Virus record (IMG/VR): IMGVR_UViG_3300026521_000161
Coordinates: 1-64,000 of that record
Source of the DNA: a virus
Direction: 5' to 3' (one strand)
Length of the DNA stretch: 64,000 bases
A model generated the notes under the pieces. That model worked only from the letters and a program-made list of their open reading frames with translations. It had not been told where the DNA came from and did no database searches. The translations under genes and the position numbers were made by a program. Position 1 is the first letter of the stretch; every line of letters begins with the position of its first letter. Shown piece by piece: positions 1-9,048 of the stretch.

Positions 1-225
1 TCGTTGAACTCACACACTCCATATAGGATGTATCTCTACGTTTAAGGTGCTTCGCTGCGTCGGTTGCCCAATCCTATAGAGTTTTTACTATGCCACACAC
101 TTCCATTACTGGGTGTGGTATTATACTATGTTTCCATGTATAAGTAGTATCTATAGGCTCTAAGGGGTTCCCCGCAATTAACTGAATTTTTTACTTAGTT
201 TTAAAACTAAGGAGGACCAAAATCA
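1..225 (-). ncRNA. Group I intron A, 5' part (continues off the left edge)
   Basis: Self-splicing group I intron interrupting the RNAP beta N-part gene. The exon end GGAGGAT can pair with GTCCTCC a few bases into the intron, giving a P1 helix with a U.G pair at the splice site, so the intron starts at 225. Its first three bases form an in-frame TGA. The core at about 185 down to 1 is closely related to the intron at 16752-18663, with an identical 49-nt block (17-65 here). Stems covary between the two copies (CCACAC/GTGTGG here, CTTAAC/GTTAAG there) around the conserved loop TTCCATTACTGG. The P7 strand is cut by the window edge. No endonuclease ORF lies between P1 and the core, unlike the second intron. 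Confidence 0.85.
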
Positions 226-1659
226 ATCCTCCAGTATACTAGTGATTTTAAAATATAGACTGTCAGTGGTACTATCCACTGGACTAACTGCTATATTAGT
301 ACCACCATTACCACCTTTAATAAGTGAGTAAATCTTCTTAGAACTTAGATGTCTATTAAACAATCTAGATATCTCTTTCTCAGTCATTATCTTTCTAGAT
401 GATGTCCTCTTAAATTCTAAAAAGGCCTTATTAATACCTACTATAAGATCAAATAGGATATAATACAAAATCTCTATATATCTATTATCTAGATTACTAG
501 AGTACTTTTCATGGTTAACGACTAACTCATGAAAGTTTTCTATAACCCATGCTATAAGATCATAGAAATCTTCTATATCTATACCTGCCTCTTTAAGCTT
601 ATGCAATATGATAGTATCCATATAGCCGTTAAGTATGTCTATATGCTCGAACATATCTGCCTGAACCCTATCCATAGAGAACTTATTCTTGAAGACTATC
701 TTACCTAACATAGATACCCAGAATAATGATTCATCATCTATATCACCTTGTCCGAAGTAAGTATTTGGTTCTGTCTTCTTACCAGCTACTTTCTTTATGT
801 TCATAGCAAATTGTGGAGTCATATCGAAACTATATATAAGACTAGATACGACTATTTCTAGAAATGGCGTTATATCCTCTTTCTTAATAAGTATCTTGAT
901 ACTATGTGGTGCGTATGTATTGTTACTATTCTTGGAGAATAGATTTTTAGGACGCATACCTGTAGTTGTATATTCAACATACTCATCTCTATATTTATCT
1001 GTTTTGATATTTGGATCTGTGAATATGATAGGTGTTGTATTAAAATACTTTTTAAACACACCAAAGAACCCATGTTTTATGAACATATACAATGCTATAG
1101 GTATAACATCATTAACATTCTTTAATAGTTTATAAGATTTACTATGTATGATCTGTTTAGGCGTCTTAACGCCATTAACTAAGATGTTACGTTCCATTTT
1201 CTTCATATTTAGCTTATCTCTTAATAAACGTATAAATAACTCTCCTGGTGCTGGAGATATAGGATACTCACTTAACACAGGCACTATCGTGTAGTATGCG
1301 TCTGTTAAGCGTAATACACCACCTCTTTCTACGTACGGTAATGCTATGATTCTATTAACAGGTATGCCATTATATTCAAAACCAAACTCTACCTTAGTAA
1401 TATAGTTAGTAGATATATCAACTATATTTTTACTCATAGAGCTATTTATGTTATTGAAATAGTCTTCTTTAGGAGTTATCCTCCTAAAACCTTTATATGT
1501 TAATAAAGTATCTGATGGTAAAGTACTTATAGCGGACTTTATGATCGCATCTAGATGACTAGATATCTTACTAACATATTTGATCGACAACCCTTTCATT
1601 ATGTCTGGATCAAATTTAACGCCTTCTTTTTCTATAAACTTTTTAGTAACTATATTCAT
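226..1659 (-). CDS. RNA polymerase beta subunit, N-terminal part, exon 1 (phiKZ gp123-like)
   Basis: Exon 1 encodes 478 residues. The segment around residues 100-170 (PYVERGGVLRLTD, then LFIRLLRDKL and NILVNGVKTP) resembles the part of bacterial beta that carries the conserved inner lobe and fork region. The C-terminal part has HLSSKKIYSLI and ends SPVDSTTDSLYFKITSILED. The apparent stop lies in the group I intron, so the protein continues in an exon beyond position 1. The gene follows the capsid gene with two small genes between, the same order as gp120 to gp123 in phiKZ, where gp123 is the beta N-part of the non-virion RNAP. That synteny is from memory. It could instead belong to the virion RNAP. 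AGGAGG precedes the start. Confidence 0.7.
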
Positions 1660-1706
1660 TCTTCCTCCTAATATGGATTACATATTATATAAACTATCGA
1701 AAATAA

Positions 1707-2753
1707 TTATTTAAAACTACCTAATAATTTAATAAACTCCTTAGCTGTACTTATCTCCTCTTTCTCTAGAGCTAGTAATGCAGCTTCCTCCCTGACAACG
1801 TAACTAAGTAACTTATGTAAAGATACATTATGTTCATAGATAAATTTCTCCATAACCATATTATTATCGAATTTCTCATTAAGAGAATTTATAAGTTCCT
1901 TTCTTTGCGCCTTAGCTTCTTCTTGAAATTCCTCGGTCTTCTCATCAACGCTGTTAACTAAGTAACCTTGTTCGGCTAAAACATTCCTCTTATACATACC
2001 TAACTGTTCACATTTACCCTCCTTATGTTTGTTAACTACCAATGAGTCTTCACTCATTAACTCGGTATCTATCTCTTCTGCATCACTATCATTCTTTAAA
2101 ACAATTTCATTACCAAAAACATTTATAGTTAAACTTTTACCGCTATAAGATGTAAAGTTAAATTCTATAGTCTCATTAGCTGTAAATATTTTACTCCTAT
2201 TTAAGTCACTACCTACTTCCTCTCTTGTTATTGGTTTATCCATACTAAACAACATACTATCCACATTAACAACCTTATTATCTTTAAGATCATCCTCATA
2301 TATGATATATGTTAACCTTATCCTTTCCTGTACACCGTATGACACATCACCTTCTTTAAAAGCTAATAGTTGATCTAATACTTTTTGTTTAACATCCCCG
2401 TGGTCAGTTGTATCTGAAAATAAATGTTTTATAACAAATGAATAATCTCCTTTATTCCTGAACTTAAAATCTAATGTTTTTATAACTATAACACACTTAT
2501 TAAACTCTCTAAGTTTAACTGGTATGTCTTTATTAATCGGTACCTGCATAGGTACAAAACTATCTGTCGTCCATATTTGTCTATTCTCTATATTAGTATA
2601 CATCCACGTCTTAACAGACGGTCGTCTGTATTCAATATCATTCTCTATAGAATTAGCTGTACCATAATCTAATGTATTAAAAATGGTATCTGATATTTTT
2701 CTTTCTTGGTCTAGTTTTACATTATCACTACGGTTTAAAACTTTAGTAACCAT
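1707..2753 (-). CDS. Unknown protein, 348 aa
   Basis: I do not recognise this family. The N-terminal two thirds look like mixed beta structure (repeated alternating strands such as KCVIVIKTLDFKF and ETIEFNFTSY). The last 100 residues are charged and helical (EEFQEEAKAQRKELINSLNEK), probably a coiled coil. The gene lies between the capsid-proximal gene and the RNAP beta N-part, at the position of phiKZ gp122, and has its own ATATTATTAATG box about 30 nt upstream plus a good GGAG site. No catalytic motif or membrane segment is visible. It may be a virion protein or an RNAP-associated factor; I cannot decide. Confidence 0.6.
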   Translation of the reverse strand: MVTKVLNRSDNVKLDQERKISDTIFNTLDYGTANSIENDIEYRRPSVKTWMYTNIENRQIWTTDSFVPMQVPINKDIPVKLREFNKCVIVIKTLDFKFRNKGDYSFVIKHLFSDTTDHGDVKQKVLDQLLAFKEGDVSYGVQERIRLTYIIYEDDLKDNKVVNVDSMLFSMDKPITREEVGSDLNRSKIFTANETIEFNFTSYSGKSLTINVFGNEIVLKNDSDAEEIDTELMSEDSLVVNKHKEGKCEQLGMYKRNVLAEQGYLVNSVDEKTEEFQEEAKAQRKELINSLNEKFDNNMVMEKFIYEHNVSLHKLLSYVVREEAALLALEKEEISTAKEFIKLLGSFK

Positions 2754-2781
2754 GGTACTCCTTTATATATTATAAATACTA

Positions 2782-2796
2782 CATTAATAATATATA
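2782..2796 (-). promoter_or_regulatory. ATATTATTAAT-type promoter element (class 1)
   Basis: On the minus strand this reads TATATATTATTAATG, 29-43 nt before the start at 2753. It matches the box found upstream of six other genes in this window. The palindrome that follows the box elsewhere is weak here. Confidence 0.5.
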
Positions 2797-2810
2797 GGTT
2801 AAAAAAGTTA

Positions 2811-2842
2811 TAACACAATAGAGCTTACGCCCTATTGTGTTA
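2811..2842 (-). terminator. Intrinsic terminator
   Basis: An 11-bp perfect stem (TAACACAATAG / CTATTGTGTTA) includes the stop codon of the 227-aa gene and is followed on the minus strand by TTTTTT. Confidence 0.8.
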
Positions 2843-3523
2843 GATTTTATAATATGTTTCTAATTTACCAACAATACCTTGTGGTAAGAAAGATCCCATT
2901 TTAGAAGCGATATGTGTTTTAGCAACTTCCTTTCTTGTGTTGGGATTAGCCATAGCTGAGATGAATTTAACTAACATAGTATAACCCATCTTAGTACTTG
3001 CACCAAATTTCCAGAAATGATCATATCTACTTAGAGCGATAGGGCTAAAGTATCTATCCTTTTCTACTAAGAACACCTTGTTGATAAGGTTCATTTGTTT
3101 TGTAGATGCTTTTCTATCTGGGTTGTTAAGAGCATTGATGATGATGTTATATAAGTTATAATTAGCGTTAGCGATTGTTTCGCCATTACCGCTAGTCTTA
3201 GTATAACATACCTCTACATAATGCTGTAGGCCTTTTGCAGTAGGAACAACTAAAGGATCTTTCATAGCGTCAGCGATAACATCGTCAAATGTTTTCTTAA
3301 CTTGTTTAGGTTCCTCTTTTTTAGGTTCAGTCTTAGAAGCTTCTTTTGGTTCTACCTTAGGCTCTTCTTTAACTTCTTCCTCTTTTTGCTCTACAACTGG
3401 TTCTTGTTGCGGTTGCTCGACCTCTACCTGTTGATCTTCTACGATAGGATCTTTTACTTCAGTAGCTTGCTGATCTACAACCGGTTCTTCTACTTTAGTT
3501 TGTTTTTTTCTTTGTTTAGCCAT
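2840..3523 (-). CDS. Capsid-proximal protein with disordered E/P/V/Q/K N-terminus, 227 aa
   Basis: Residues 1-80 are low complexity, made of repeated blocks such as VEEPVV, VEQPQQEPVVEQ and EEPKVEPKEA, so strongly acidic and disordered. Residues 80-227 are a compact, mostly helical domain with many basic and aromatic residues (SRYDHFWKFG, MGSFLPQGIVGKLETYY). It follows the capsid gene directly. A head-assembly role would fit the position (phiKZ gp121 slot), but there is no motif to prove it. The C-terminal domain could also bind nucleic acid. Codon use is fairly GC-rich compared with neighbours, suggesting good expression. Confidence 0.6.
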   Translation of the reverse strand: MAKQRKKQTKVEEPVVDQQATEVKDPIVEDQQVEVEQPQQEPVVEQKEEEVKEEPKVEPKEASKTEPKKEEPKQVKKTFDDVIADAMKDPLVVPTAKGLQHYVEVCYTKTSGNGETIANANYNLYNIIINALNNPDRKASTKQMNLINKVFLVEKDRYFSPIALSRYDHFWKFGASTKMGYTMLVKFISAMANPNTRKEVAKTHIASKMGSFLPQGIVGKLETYYKI

Positions 3524-3562
3524 AATGGACTCCTTCTTTTAAAATTTTAAAAAATAGATAGT

Positions 3563-3588
3563 ATAGTAAGGAACTTAATCCTTACTAT
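3563..3588 (-). terminator. Hairpin downstream of the capsid gene
   Basis: A 10-bp perfect stem ATAGTAAGGA / TCCTTACTAT with a 6-nt loop lies just past the capsid stop codon. Confidence 0.75.
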
Positions 3589-3594
3589 ATATCA

Positions 3595-5721
3595 TTATGC
3601 ATCAGCAATAAGTTGCGTAATTTTACCACTTACTTCTTCAACACCAGTGATCTCTAATAGACCTAAGATAGGCATAAGAGTTTGATGTTTGTAACGAGGC
3701 ATAGAGATAGTTTCTTGTACTACCGTACCGTTCTCTTGTCTTTGGATAGAAATAACAGTTTCAGGAGACCAGAAACATACACCAAAACTTAATGGATCGC
3801 CCATTTTGTTTCTACTTGCACCCATGTTACCGAATGAGATAAACGTTTTACCAGCCATAAGAACATCGTTACTTGTAGCTACTTCATAGTTAAAGATCTC
3901 ATCTGAGAATGAACTTAAGTATAGACCGATGTCTGTATCAGTACCAATGATAACTGTTGGTTTAACACCAGGACGCACAGCTTCAAATGTTTTGTTATAA
4001 CCAGACTCTGTATAAAGTTTAAGAGCTGTGTTACGGATTTTAAGTTTAAGTGCAGCACGGATATCTGCTTCACGGTCACTTGAAGTTTCGCTATCTACGA
4101 TAGTAGCTAAATCTACAGTTTCTCTGTAAGATGCTTTTGATACAAGTCTGCTAGAGATACCGAAATCTTCTGTATCAATGCTTAAGTTTTCAAGTACTGT
4201 TAATGTACTGTTAAGTTCTAAAAGACCAGCTTTTGTAAGAGCTTGCTTGTTGAATTGGATTTGACCAAGTAAACCAGCAGTATCACCATCTTCGCCATCG
4301 TTGAATACAGCGGTAACTTCTCTAAGTTTGGCACGAACTGGTACAGTATAAACAGATGTATATGTATCAGTAGTTAACATACGACCACGGAATCTTGCAT
4401 TTGTATTTGTAGCATAAGCTTCAACATCAACACCTTCGATATCAGATGCAGCAAATAGCGTAGTTAAATCAGTTACAGTAGAGCTATCAGACGCTAATGC
4501 GTTTCCAGATGCATCAAGAACTTCAGCTAACTCAGTTTTAACAGGGAATACCTCGATAGAACCTTTTTGAGTATTAGCATCACCTTTAAGGTTAATTCTA
4601 ACTTTAACTGTATAACCTTCAGTTAGATCTTTAAGAACTTTGATCTCTGTTGGTGTACCATCAGCTTTAACAATTTTACCACCAGTCCATGTAATAGAAT
4701 CAGTTTTGTAATCAAGTTGTAGATCTTTGTTATGTCCAGTTGGAGTCATTGTGAATAACGCTGGAAGACCATTGATCTCACGTTTATGATACTCAGTGAT
4801 TTCATTGTCATCAGAGTCTTTACCTGTGATTTTGAAATATAAGCTTTCCACTGTTAAATGTGCAGTAAGTGCATCAGTATGATCCATAACACCACGATTG
4901 ATAAGTTCAGCAGTTTGAGCAGCACCAAGAAGATCTACTTCCATACGAGTTTTAATAGGAGCAGTTACAACTTCCACGCCTTCGAAAACTTCAACTGTTC
5001 TAGTAAGACCATTTACATCATCAGGGTTTAAAAGACGGTCTTCTGCATTTTCAAGTACTGGGTAAAGTCTATTTGAATCAAGAGTAAACAGTTTAGTGTT
5101 GTTAAGGTTCTTGATGATAGAATCTTTTTTAAGCTCGATTGGCTTACCAGATGGATCTCTTTTAACAGTTGACATAATACTTGCAACTTTTGCAGTAACA
5201 GTAGCACCAGTTAAGTTACTATCAATAACAACGATAGGATAGAAAAGGTTATTAACAGCATCTTGCTCGATAGTTAACGCATTGAAAACAATAGATGAGA
5301 ATAGTGATGCAGATACATCTTGACCATCGAAAGCTTCATTACCAACTGTAAGTTTGTTATCAGGAATGAAATCACCGATATATTTGCTAGTATCAACAAT
5401 GATTGATTCACCAGCAGCTTCAACATCTTGTCTACCTTTAGTAGCAATCTTGTTAAGTGTTCCAATAGGATCAACTGCATGTTTAGCAACAGCAGCAGCA
5501 GCAGCGATTTGATGTGGCGCGAATTCAACTGGAGTATCAGCGTCTAATGCGATTGCTTCAAAAGCAGCTTGTACGTCAGAAGCTAAAGCAGCAGCTTCAC
5601 TCTCGATAACAGGTTTAACTGCTGCATCGATACTTTCATTTCCTGCGATAAGTTTTGCGTGGTCAGCATTCACAGATACAGAATTCTTAAGACCACTCAT
5701 TAATTTTTGTAAAACATTCAT
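3595..5721 (-). CDS. Major capsid protein (phiKZ gp120-like)
   Basis: 708 residues, close to the roughly 750 of phiKZ gp120. The N-terminal 130 residues are Ala/Glu-rich and helical, as expected of a propeptide or delta domain. They contain GNE (27-29), AGE (103-105) and GNE (127-129), matching the S/A/G-x-E cleavage rule known for the phiKZ head protease gp175. The remainder is beta-rich with a C-terminal HK97-type look (SYRETVDLAT, then ESGYNKTFEAVRPGVKPTVIIG and FISFGNMGASRNKMGDP). Codon use is clearly more GC-rich and biased than in neighbours, typical of the most abundant protein. The 95-nt leader carries two hairpins. It is unlikely to be a tail sheath because it lacks sheath features and has the capsid gene order. 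Confidence 0.82.
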   Translation of the reverse strand: MNVLQKLMSGLKNSVSVNADHAKLIAGNESIDAAVKPVIESEAAALASDVQAAFEAIALDADTPVEFAPHQIAAAAAVAKHAVDPIGTLNKIATKGRQDVEAAGESIIVDTSKYIGDFIPDNKLTVGNEAFDGQDVSASLFSSIVFNALTIEQDAVNNLFYPIVVIDSNLTGATVTAKVASIMSTVKRDPSGKPIELKKDSIIKNLNNTKLFTLDSNRLYPVLENAEDRLLNPDDVNGLTRTVEVFEGVEVVTAPIKTRMEVDLLGAAQTAELINRGVMDHTDALTAHLTVESLYFKITGKDSDDNEITEYHKREINGLPALFTMTPTGHNKDLQLDYKTDSITWTGGKIVKADGTPTEIKVLKDLTEGYTVKVRINLKGDANTQKGSIEVFPVKTELAEVLDASGNALASDSSTVTDLTTLFAASDIEGVDVEAYATNTNARFRGRMLTTDTYTSVYTVPVRAKLREVTAVFNDGEDGDTAGLLGQIQFNKQALTKAGLLELNSTLTVLENLSIDTEDFGISSRLVSKASYRETVDLATIVDSETSSDREADIRAALKLKIRNTALKLYTESGYNKTFEAVRPGVKPTVIIGTDTDIGLYLSSFSDEIFNYEVATSNDVLMAGKTFISFGNMGASRNKMGDPLSFGVCFWSPETVISIQRQENGTVVQETISMPRYKHQTLMPILGLLEITGVEEVSGKITQLIADA

Positions 5722-5817
5722 ATTTTATCTCCTAAAATTTATATAACATCAAGTCATGAACCCAGTTAAGGGTTCCTAGATGTAATGCATGGGTTATATA
5801 ACCACTATCAGCGTTAG
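5722..5817 (-). promoter_or_regulatory. Leader and terminator region of the capsid gene
   Basis: The gap holds GAACCC / GGGTTC (5758-5775), the palindrome GGTTATATAACC (5792-5803) and a CAGCG / CGCTG stem around 5808-5824 that overlaps the end of the upstream gene. These may serve as terminator and as a 5' stabilising hairpin for capsid mRNA. A TTGAT variant of the TTGAA box lies about 28 nt before the start, and AGGAG precedes it. Confidence 0.45.
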
Positions 5818-6456
5818 TTACGCTGGACTATGCATAGTTTTTATATAGGGCATCATATAACCCAAAAACTCTTTATCAATTTTCTTATTAAAATCAATAT
5901 TGCTAGCAATACCATTTATGTTTAAATACATACCATATAGGAGATTAAACATAGACTCTCCCTGACTACTACTAGTAATGACTTGTAGCGTCTCATTGTC
6001 TACCTTACAGACTAGGAATCCACCTAAGTCTAGTACATCATCTTTTGTTAAATCAGAATACCTATTTTTGAGGTCTAGCATGGTATTCTTTTTAACTTCA
6101 GTTAATATACTTTCATTTTTTCTCTTTTTACCTGTAACAGCACCATACACCTGCTCTATTTTTTTAGCTTTTTGTAAAATTGGATTATGATGTTGTTTCA
6201 ATCTAGGAGAAATTAGTGAACTTTTATTTATTACTGAATTTACGATATTACTATAATATATAATATCTTCTAATTCCTGCCTACTTACCTTATTATGTAG
6301 CATAGTTAAATGTAATTCTATTGTCTCATTTTCTATCACGTTGTTCTTTATGACTGTATCTAAATATAAATTAGTTAATAGTGTTTTGTCTAGTTTAACT
6401 AGATTAAAAACATTATCATTAACTATTAATACAGGTCTCATACCTGTCTGTTTCAT
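5818..6456 (-). CDS. Unknown protein upstream of the capsid gene, 212 aa
   Basis: Not recognised. The protein is mostly helical, with a basic middle segment (KKIEQVYGAVTGKKRKNES) around residue 105-120 and no membrane segment. It occupies the slot before the capsid gene (phiKZ gp119 position, by synteny only). A TTGAA box stands 22 nt before the start, followed by AAGGAG. It may act in head assembly, but nothing in the sequence proves that. Confidence 0.55.
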   Translation of the reverse strand: MKQTGMRPVLIVNDNVFNLVKLDKTLLTNLYLDTVIKNNVIENETIELHLTMLHNKVSRQELEDIIYYSNIVNSVINKSSLISPRLKQHHNPILQKAKKIEQVYGAVTGKKRKNESILTEVKKNTMLDLKNRYSDLTKDDVLDLGGFLVCKVDNETLQVITSSSQGESMFNLLYGMYLNINGIASNIDFNKKIDKEFLGYMMPYIKTMHSPA

Positions 6457-6477
6457 TATGGCTCCTTATCTTTATAA

Positions 6478-6482
6478 TTCAA
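6478..6482 (-). promoter_or_regulatory. TTGAA element (class 2) before the 5818-6456 gene
   Basis: The minus strand reads TTGAATTATAAAGATAAGGAG, with TTGAA 22 nt before the ATG. It is one of at least eleven boxes at nearly fixed spacing. Confidence 0.5.
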
Positions 6483-6525
6483 GACATTTAGATTTATACG
6501 TAATAAATATAAGAGTATCTGTTAT

Positions 6526-6530
6526 TTGAA
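6526..6530 (+). promoter_or_regulatory. TTGAA element (class 2) before the DnaB-like helicase
   Basis: Plus strand TTGAATATAAAATAAAGGA, with TTGAA 20 nt before the ATG at 6551. The two divergent genes each have a copy within a 50-nt gap. Confidence 0.5.
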
Positions 6531-6550
6531 TATAAAATAAAGGAAGCACG

Positions 6551-8044
6551 ATGCACAAGTTAGAATTATTCATAAAAGCCTTAATATTAGCTATGGCCGA
6601 ATATAAACTAGAACAAAGAGTTAGTTCTAATGCTCTTATAGAGAAAGTTATAGAAACGCCAGATATAAGAGCTAATAAAGTAAAAACTTTTAACGATGAA
6701 AATGATATTATAGATAAATTAAAAACTTTAATAAAGTCTATACTAGACGGAACAACTAAACCAACACAAGACATCATGGTTTCTATAGAAATTATTCTAG
6801 CTGAAAAACAAAGCTTCATAAAGTTAATAGAGAAATATGTTTTTAAAAAAGAAACTAAACCCACTATAGACCTAATGAAAGAAGAGATAAGACAGGAGCT
6901 TAAAAGAGATGAAGCTAAAACAACTTTAAGTTTTGCATTATCTAGAATAATAAAACCTGGTGCTAATGTTGATAAAATACTAGATGAGACATCTGATACT
7001 ATAAATATCATAAAAGAACTAAAAGGTATGGCTGATGTTAGTTTAGTAGATGAGGTAGACTTCGACAATAGAGATAGTGTTTTAGCAGCTAATGCTAAAG
7101 CTAAAGAGTTAGTGTCTGGCGGTAAGTCGTTTAAAACAGGTTGGTCTAGTGTTAACAGAATGACGCAAGGTGGTCCTAGAAGAGGTGAGTTCGTTACCAT
7201 AAGTGCTTTAAGACATAATTATAAATCTAGTTTTATTAAATCATTATTTATGCAAATATTAAGACTTAATAAAGCTGATGTTAATACTGATGGTAAAAAA
7301 CCTATGTTCGTATTTATATCCCTAGAGGAAGAAGTTGATAACATTATGTTCTTCTTTTATGTGTATCTTAAATATGCTGTAGAGGGTATAGAGATTAAAG
7401 ATAGTGAACAGAAGAACCTTAACATAGAAGAGATGACGGATTATGTTATGAAACATGCGTTAGGTAATGGGTTTAGTGTTAGGGTATATAGATTCATACC
7501 AGAACTATTTACATACAGTAAATTATTTAACCTAATAGAGAAGTTAGAGAGACAAGGTTTCGAGATTTATGGTACGTTTTTAGATTACGTTAAAAAGATG
7601 AGTAGAGATGGTTGTAATAAGAATGGGCCTAGTGGTACAGATCTATTAGAGTTATTTAGTAGGTTAAGAGGTTTCTTTAGTTCTAAAAATATCTTATTCT
7701 TCACACCACACCAACTTAACACACAAGCCAACGCATTGATAAGAACAGGGTTACCTGCTGAGGAATTTGTTAAACACATCGCTGATAAAAACTATTATGC
7801 CGATAGTGCGCAGTTAGGGCAAGAGATAGACTTAGAGCTATTCTCCCATAAAGCTATAGTTAATAAACAAACTGTTTTATATGTTAGTAGAGGTAAACAT
7901 AGGTTACCTACCAATATACCAGAAGAAGATAAAATTACCGTACTTAAGTTCACTAGTAAAGTAGCGCCTATTCCGGAAGAGAATGAAATCCATAAAGATG
8001 TTGTTATGGAGGATGTTAATAGTAATGACGAATTTGATTTTTAA
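6551..8044 (+). CDS. DnaB-like replicative helicase
   Basis: 497 residues: a helical N-terminal half, then a RecA-type core. The lead-in TGWSSVNRMTQGGPRRGEF (196-213) matches the DnaB/gp41 pattern. The P-loop is atypical: SALRHNYKSSF (218-228) has Tyr where Gly normally precedes the Lys. Later come FVFISLEEE, the Walker B-like GTFLDYVKKM, the Q/H4 motif FFTPHQLNTQA and the arginine-finger-like YVSRGKHR. It would unwind the replication fork inside the phage nucleus. It is a single plus-strand gene between two minus-strand blocks and ends at a bidirectional terminator. The atypical P-loop occurs, as far as I recall, in other large-phage DnaB-like proteins, so the enzyme need not be inactive. 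Confidence 0.75.
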   Translation: MHKLELFIKALILAMAEYKLEQRVSSNALIEKVIETPDIRANKVKTFNDENDIIDKLKTLIKSILDGTTKPTQDIMVSIEIILAEKQSFIKLIEKYVFKKETKPTIDLMKEEIRQELKRDEAKTTLSFALSRIIKPGANVDKILDETSDTINIIKELKGMADVSLVDEVDFDNRDSVLAANAKAKELVSGGKSFKTGWSSVNRMTQGGPRRGEFVTISALRHNYKSSFIKSLFMQILRLNKADVNTDGKKPMFVFISLEEEVDNIMFFFYVYLKYAVEGIEIKDSEQKNLNIEEMTDYVMKHALGNGFSVRVYRFIPELFTYSKLFNLIEKLERQGFEIYGTFLDYVKKMSRDGCNKNGPSGTDLLELFSRLRGFFSSKNILFFTPHQLNTQANALIRTGLPAEEFVKHIADKNYYADSAQLGQEIDLELFSHKAIVNKQTVLYVSRGKHRLPTNIPEEDKITVLKFTSKVAPIPEENEIHKDVVMEDVNSNDEFDF

Positions 8045-8073
8045 GTTATAGATACCGTAAGGTATCTATAACT
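8044..8073. terminator. Bidirectional terminator between convergent genes
   Basis: A 13-bp perfect stem AGTTATAGATACC / GGTATCTATAACT with a GTAA loop overlaps both gene ends. Confidence 0.85.
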
Positions 8074-8959
8074 ATACTTTTAATGTCTGGTATTTCCAAG
8101 CTGTTTCTGAACCATCTTCATATTCTACTTTTATAGCTAAAACATATTCATTTGTTCTATTAGTAGAAAATACTTCATTAGGTATAACTAGATTATACTC
8201 ATCAGTATCCCCTGTGAATACTTCTTTAGGATCACCATAACCCACTGCTAATAGCTTAACATACATACGATTAAAACTACTTATAGGAGCTATACTTAAA
8301 TTATAACCATCTACGATACTTGGTTCGTTTAAAACTGATTTAACAATGATATCAGGTATCTTTCTAACGTACACTATTTGTGAAGCAAAATCACTTGTAT
8401 CGTTACTAGTTGCTGTATGTGATACTTTTATAACGTATGGTCTACCCTCTTCTAACTTAACATCACCTATTAACTTACTAGTTAGATTTTCCTTATCCAC
8501 TAATTTAGTGTAAACTGGATTACCTAACATATCTTCTATAATATAGGAAGTATATTCATGACTAGCATTTGATGTCGTGTTTATATCATTTGTCTTAATA
8601 GTAAACATAGTAGAAGGGAAATTCATAACGTCAAAATCTAATGTTATAGTTGGTTTCATAACTACTGAAGGTATAGCATGGTTAAAAGCTACCTTAATAA
8701 AATCAGTTGGCTTTAAGATATCTGTTTTAGACCACTCAAAAATAGCCCTATCACAGACAACCCTTGCTCTACTATAATATGTTTTATCTGTATCTAAATC
8801 AACATCAAATATAATAGATGTTAAGTTAACCTCATCATCCCTAGATGATGCTACTATGTCTTCTTCTTTAAATAACGGGGATGTAGCTATCTCCCAGTCA
8901 GTTGTTTCGTGTACATACTTCTTAGGTAAATCTGGTTTAGGTATGAACAATATAGTCAT
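8072..8959 (-). CDS. FN3/Ig-like multi-domain protein, probable virion surface or tail protein
   Basis: 295 residues with three beta-sandwich-like segments. The first has TTDWEIATSPLF followed by YYSRARVV, a pattern common in fibronectin-type-III-like modules of phage tail fibres. Similar spacing recurs around YVIKVSHTAT and YVLAIKVEYEDGSETAW. No enzymatic motif, signal peptide or coiled coil is visible. It sits in a run with a fibre-like gene and a 166-aa gene, suggesting a shared surface appendage. A TTGAA box lies 22 nt before the start. Exact role unknown. Confidence 0.6.
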   Translation of the reverse strand: MTILFIPKPDLPKKYVHETTDWEIATSPLFKEEDIVASSRDDEVNLTSIIFDVDLDTDKTYYSRARVVCDRAIFEWSKTDILKPTDFIKVAFNHAIPSVVMKPTITLDFDVMNFPSTMFTIKTNDINTTSNASHEYTSYIIEDMLGNPVYTKLVDKENLTSKLIGDVKLEEGRPYVIKVSHTATSNDTSDFASQIVYVRKIPDIIVKSVLNEPSIVDGYNLSIAPISSFNRMYVKLLAVGYGDPKEVFTGDTDEYNLVIPNEVFSTNRTNEYVLAIKVEYEDGSETAWKYQTLKV

Positions 8960-8981
8960 CTGGACTCCTTATAAATTCTAT

Positions 8982-8986
8982 TTCAA
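8982..8986 (-). promoter_or_regulatory. TTGAA element (class 2) before the FN3-like gene
   Basis: Minus strand TTGAAATAGAATTTATAAGGA, 22 nt before the start at 8959. Confidence 0.5.
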
Positions 8987-9014
8987 GCTATGTTGCGGTA
9001 GACGGTAAAAAAGA

Positions 9015-9043
9015 TATATAGAGACCGATATGGTCTCTATATA
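9015..9043 (-). terminator. Intrinsic terminator after the fibre-like gene
   Basis: A 12-bp stem TATATAGAGACC / GGTCTCTATATA is followed on the minus strand by TTTTTTACC. Confidence 0.8.
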
Positions 9044-9048
9044 CAAGA

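Noticed and set aside
6472-7200. 242-residue minus-strand frame opposite the DnaB-like helicase
   Set aside because: Shadow of the plus-strand gene; Ser/Leu-rich, no ribosome site, no known pattern.
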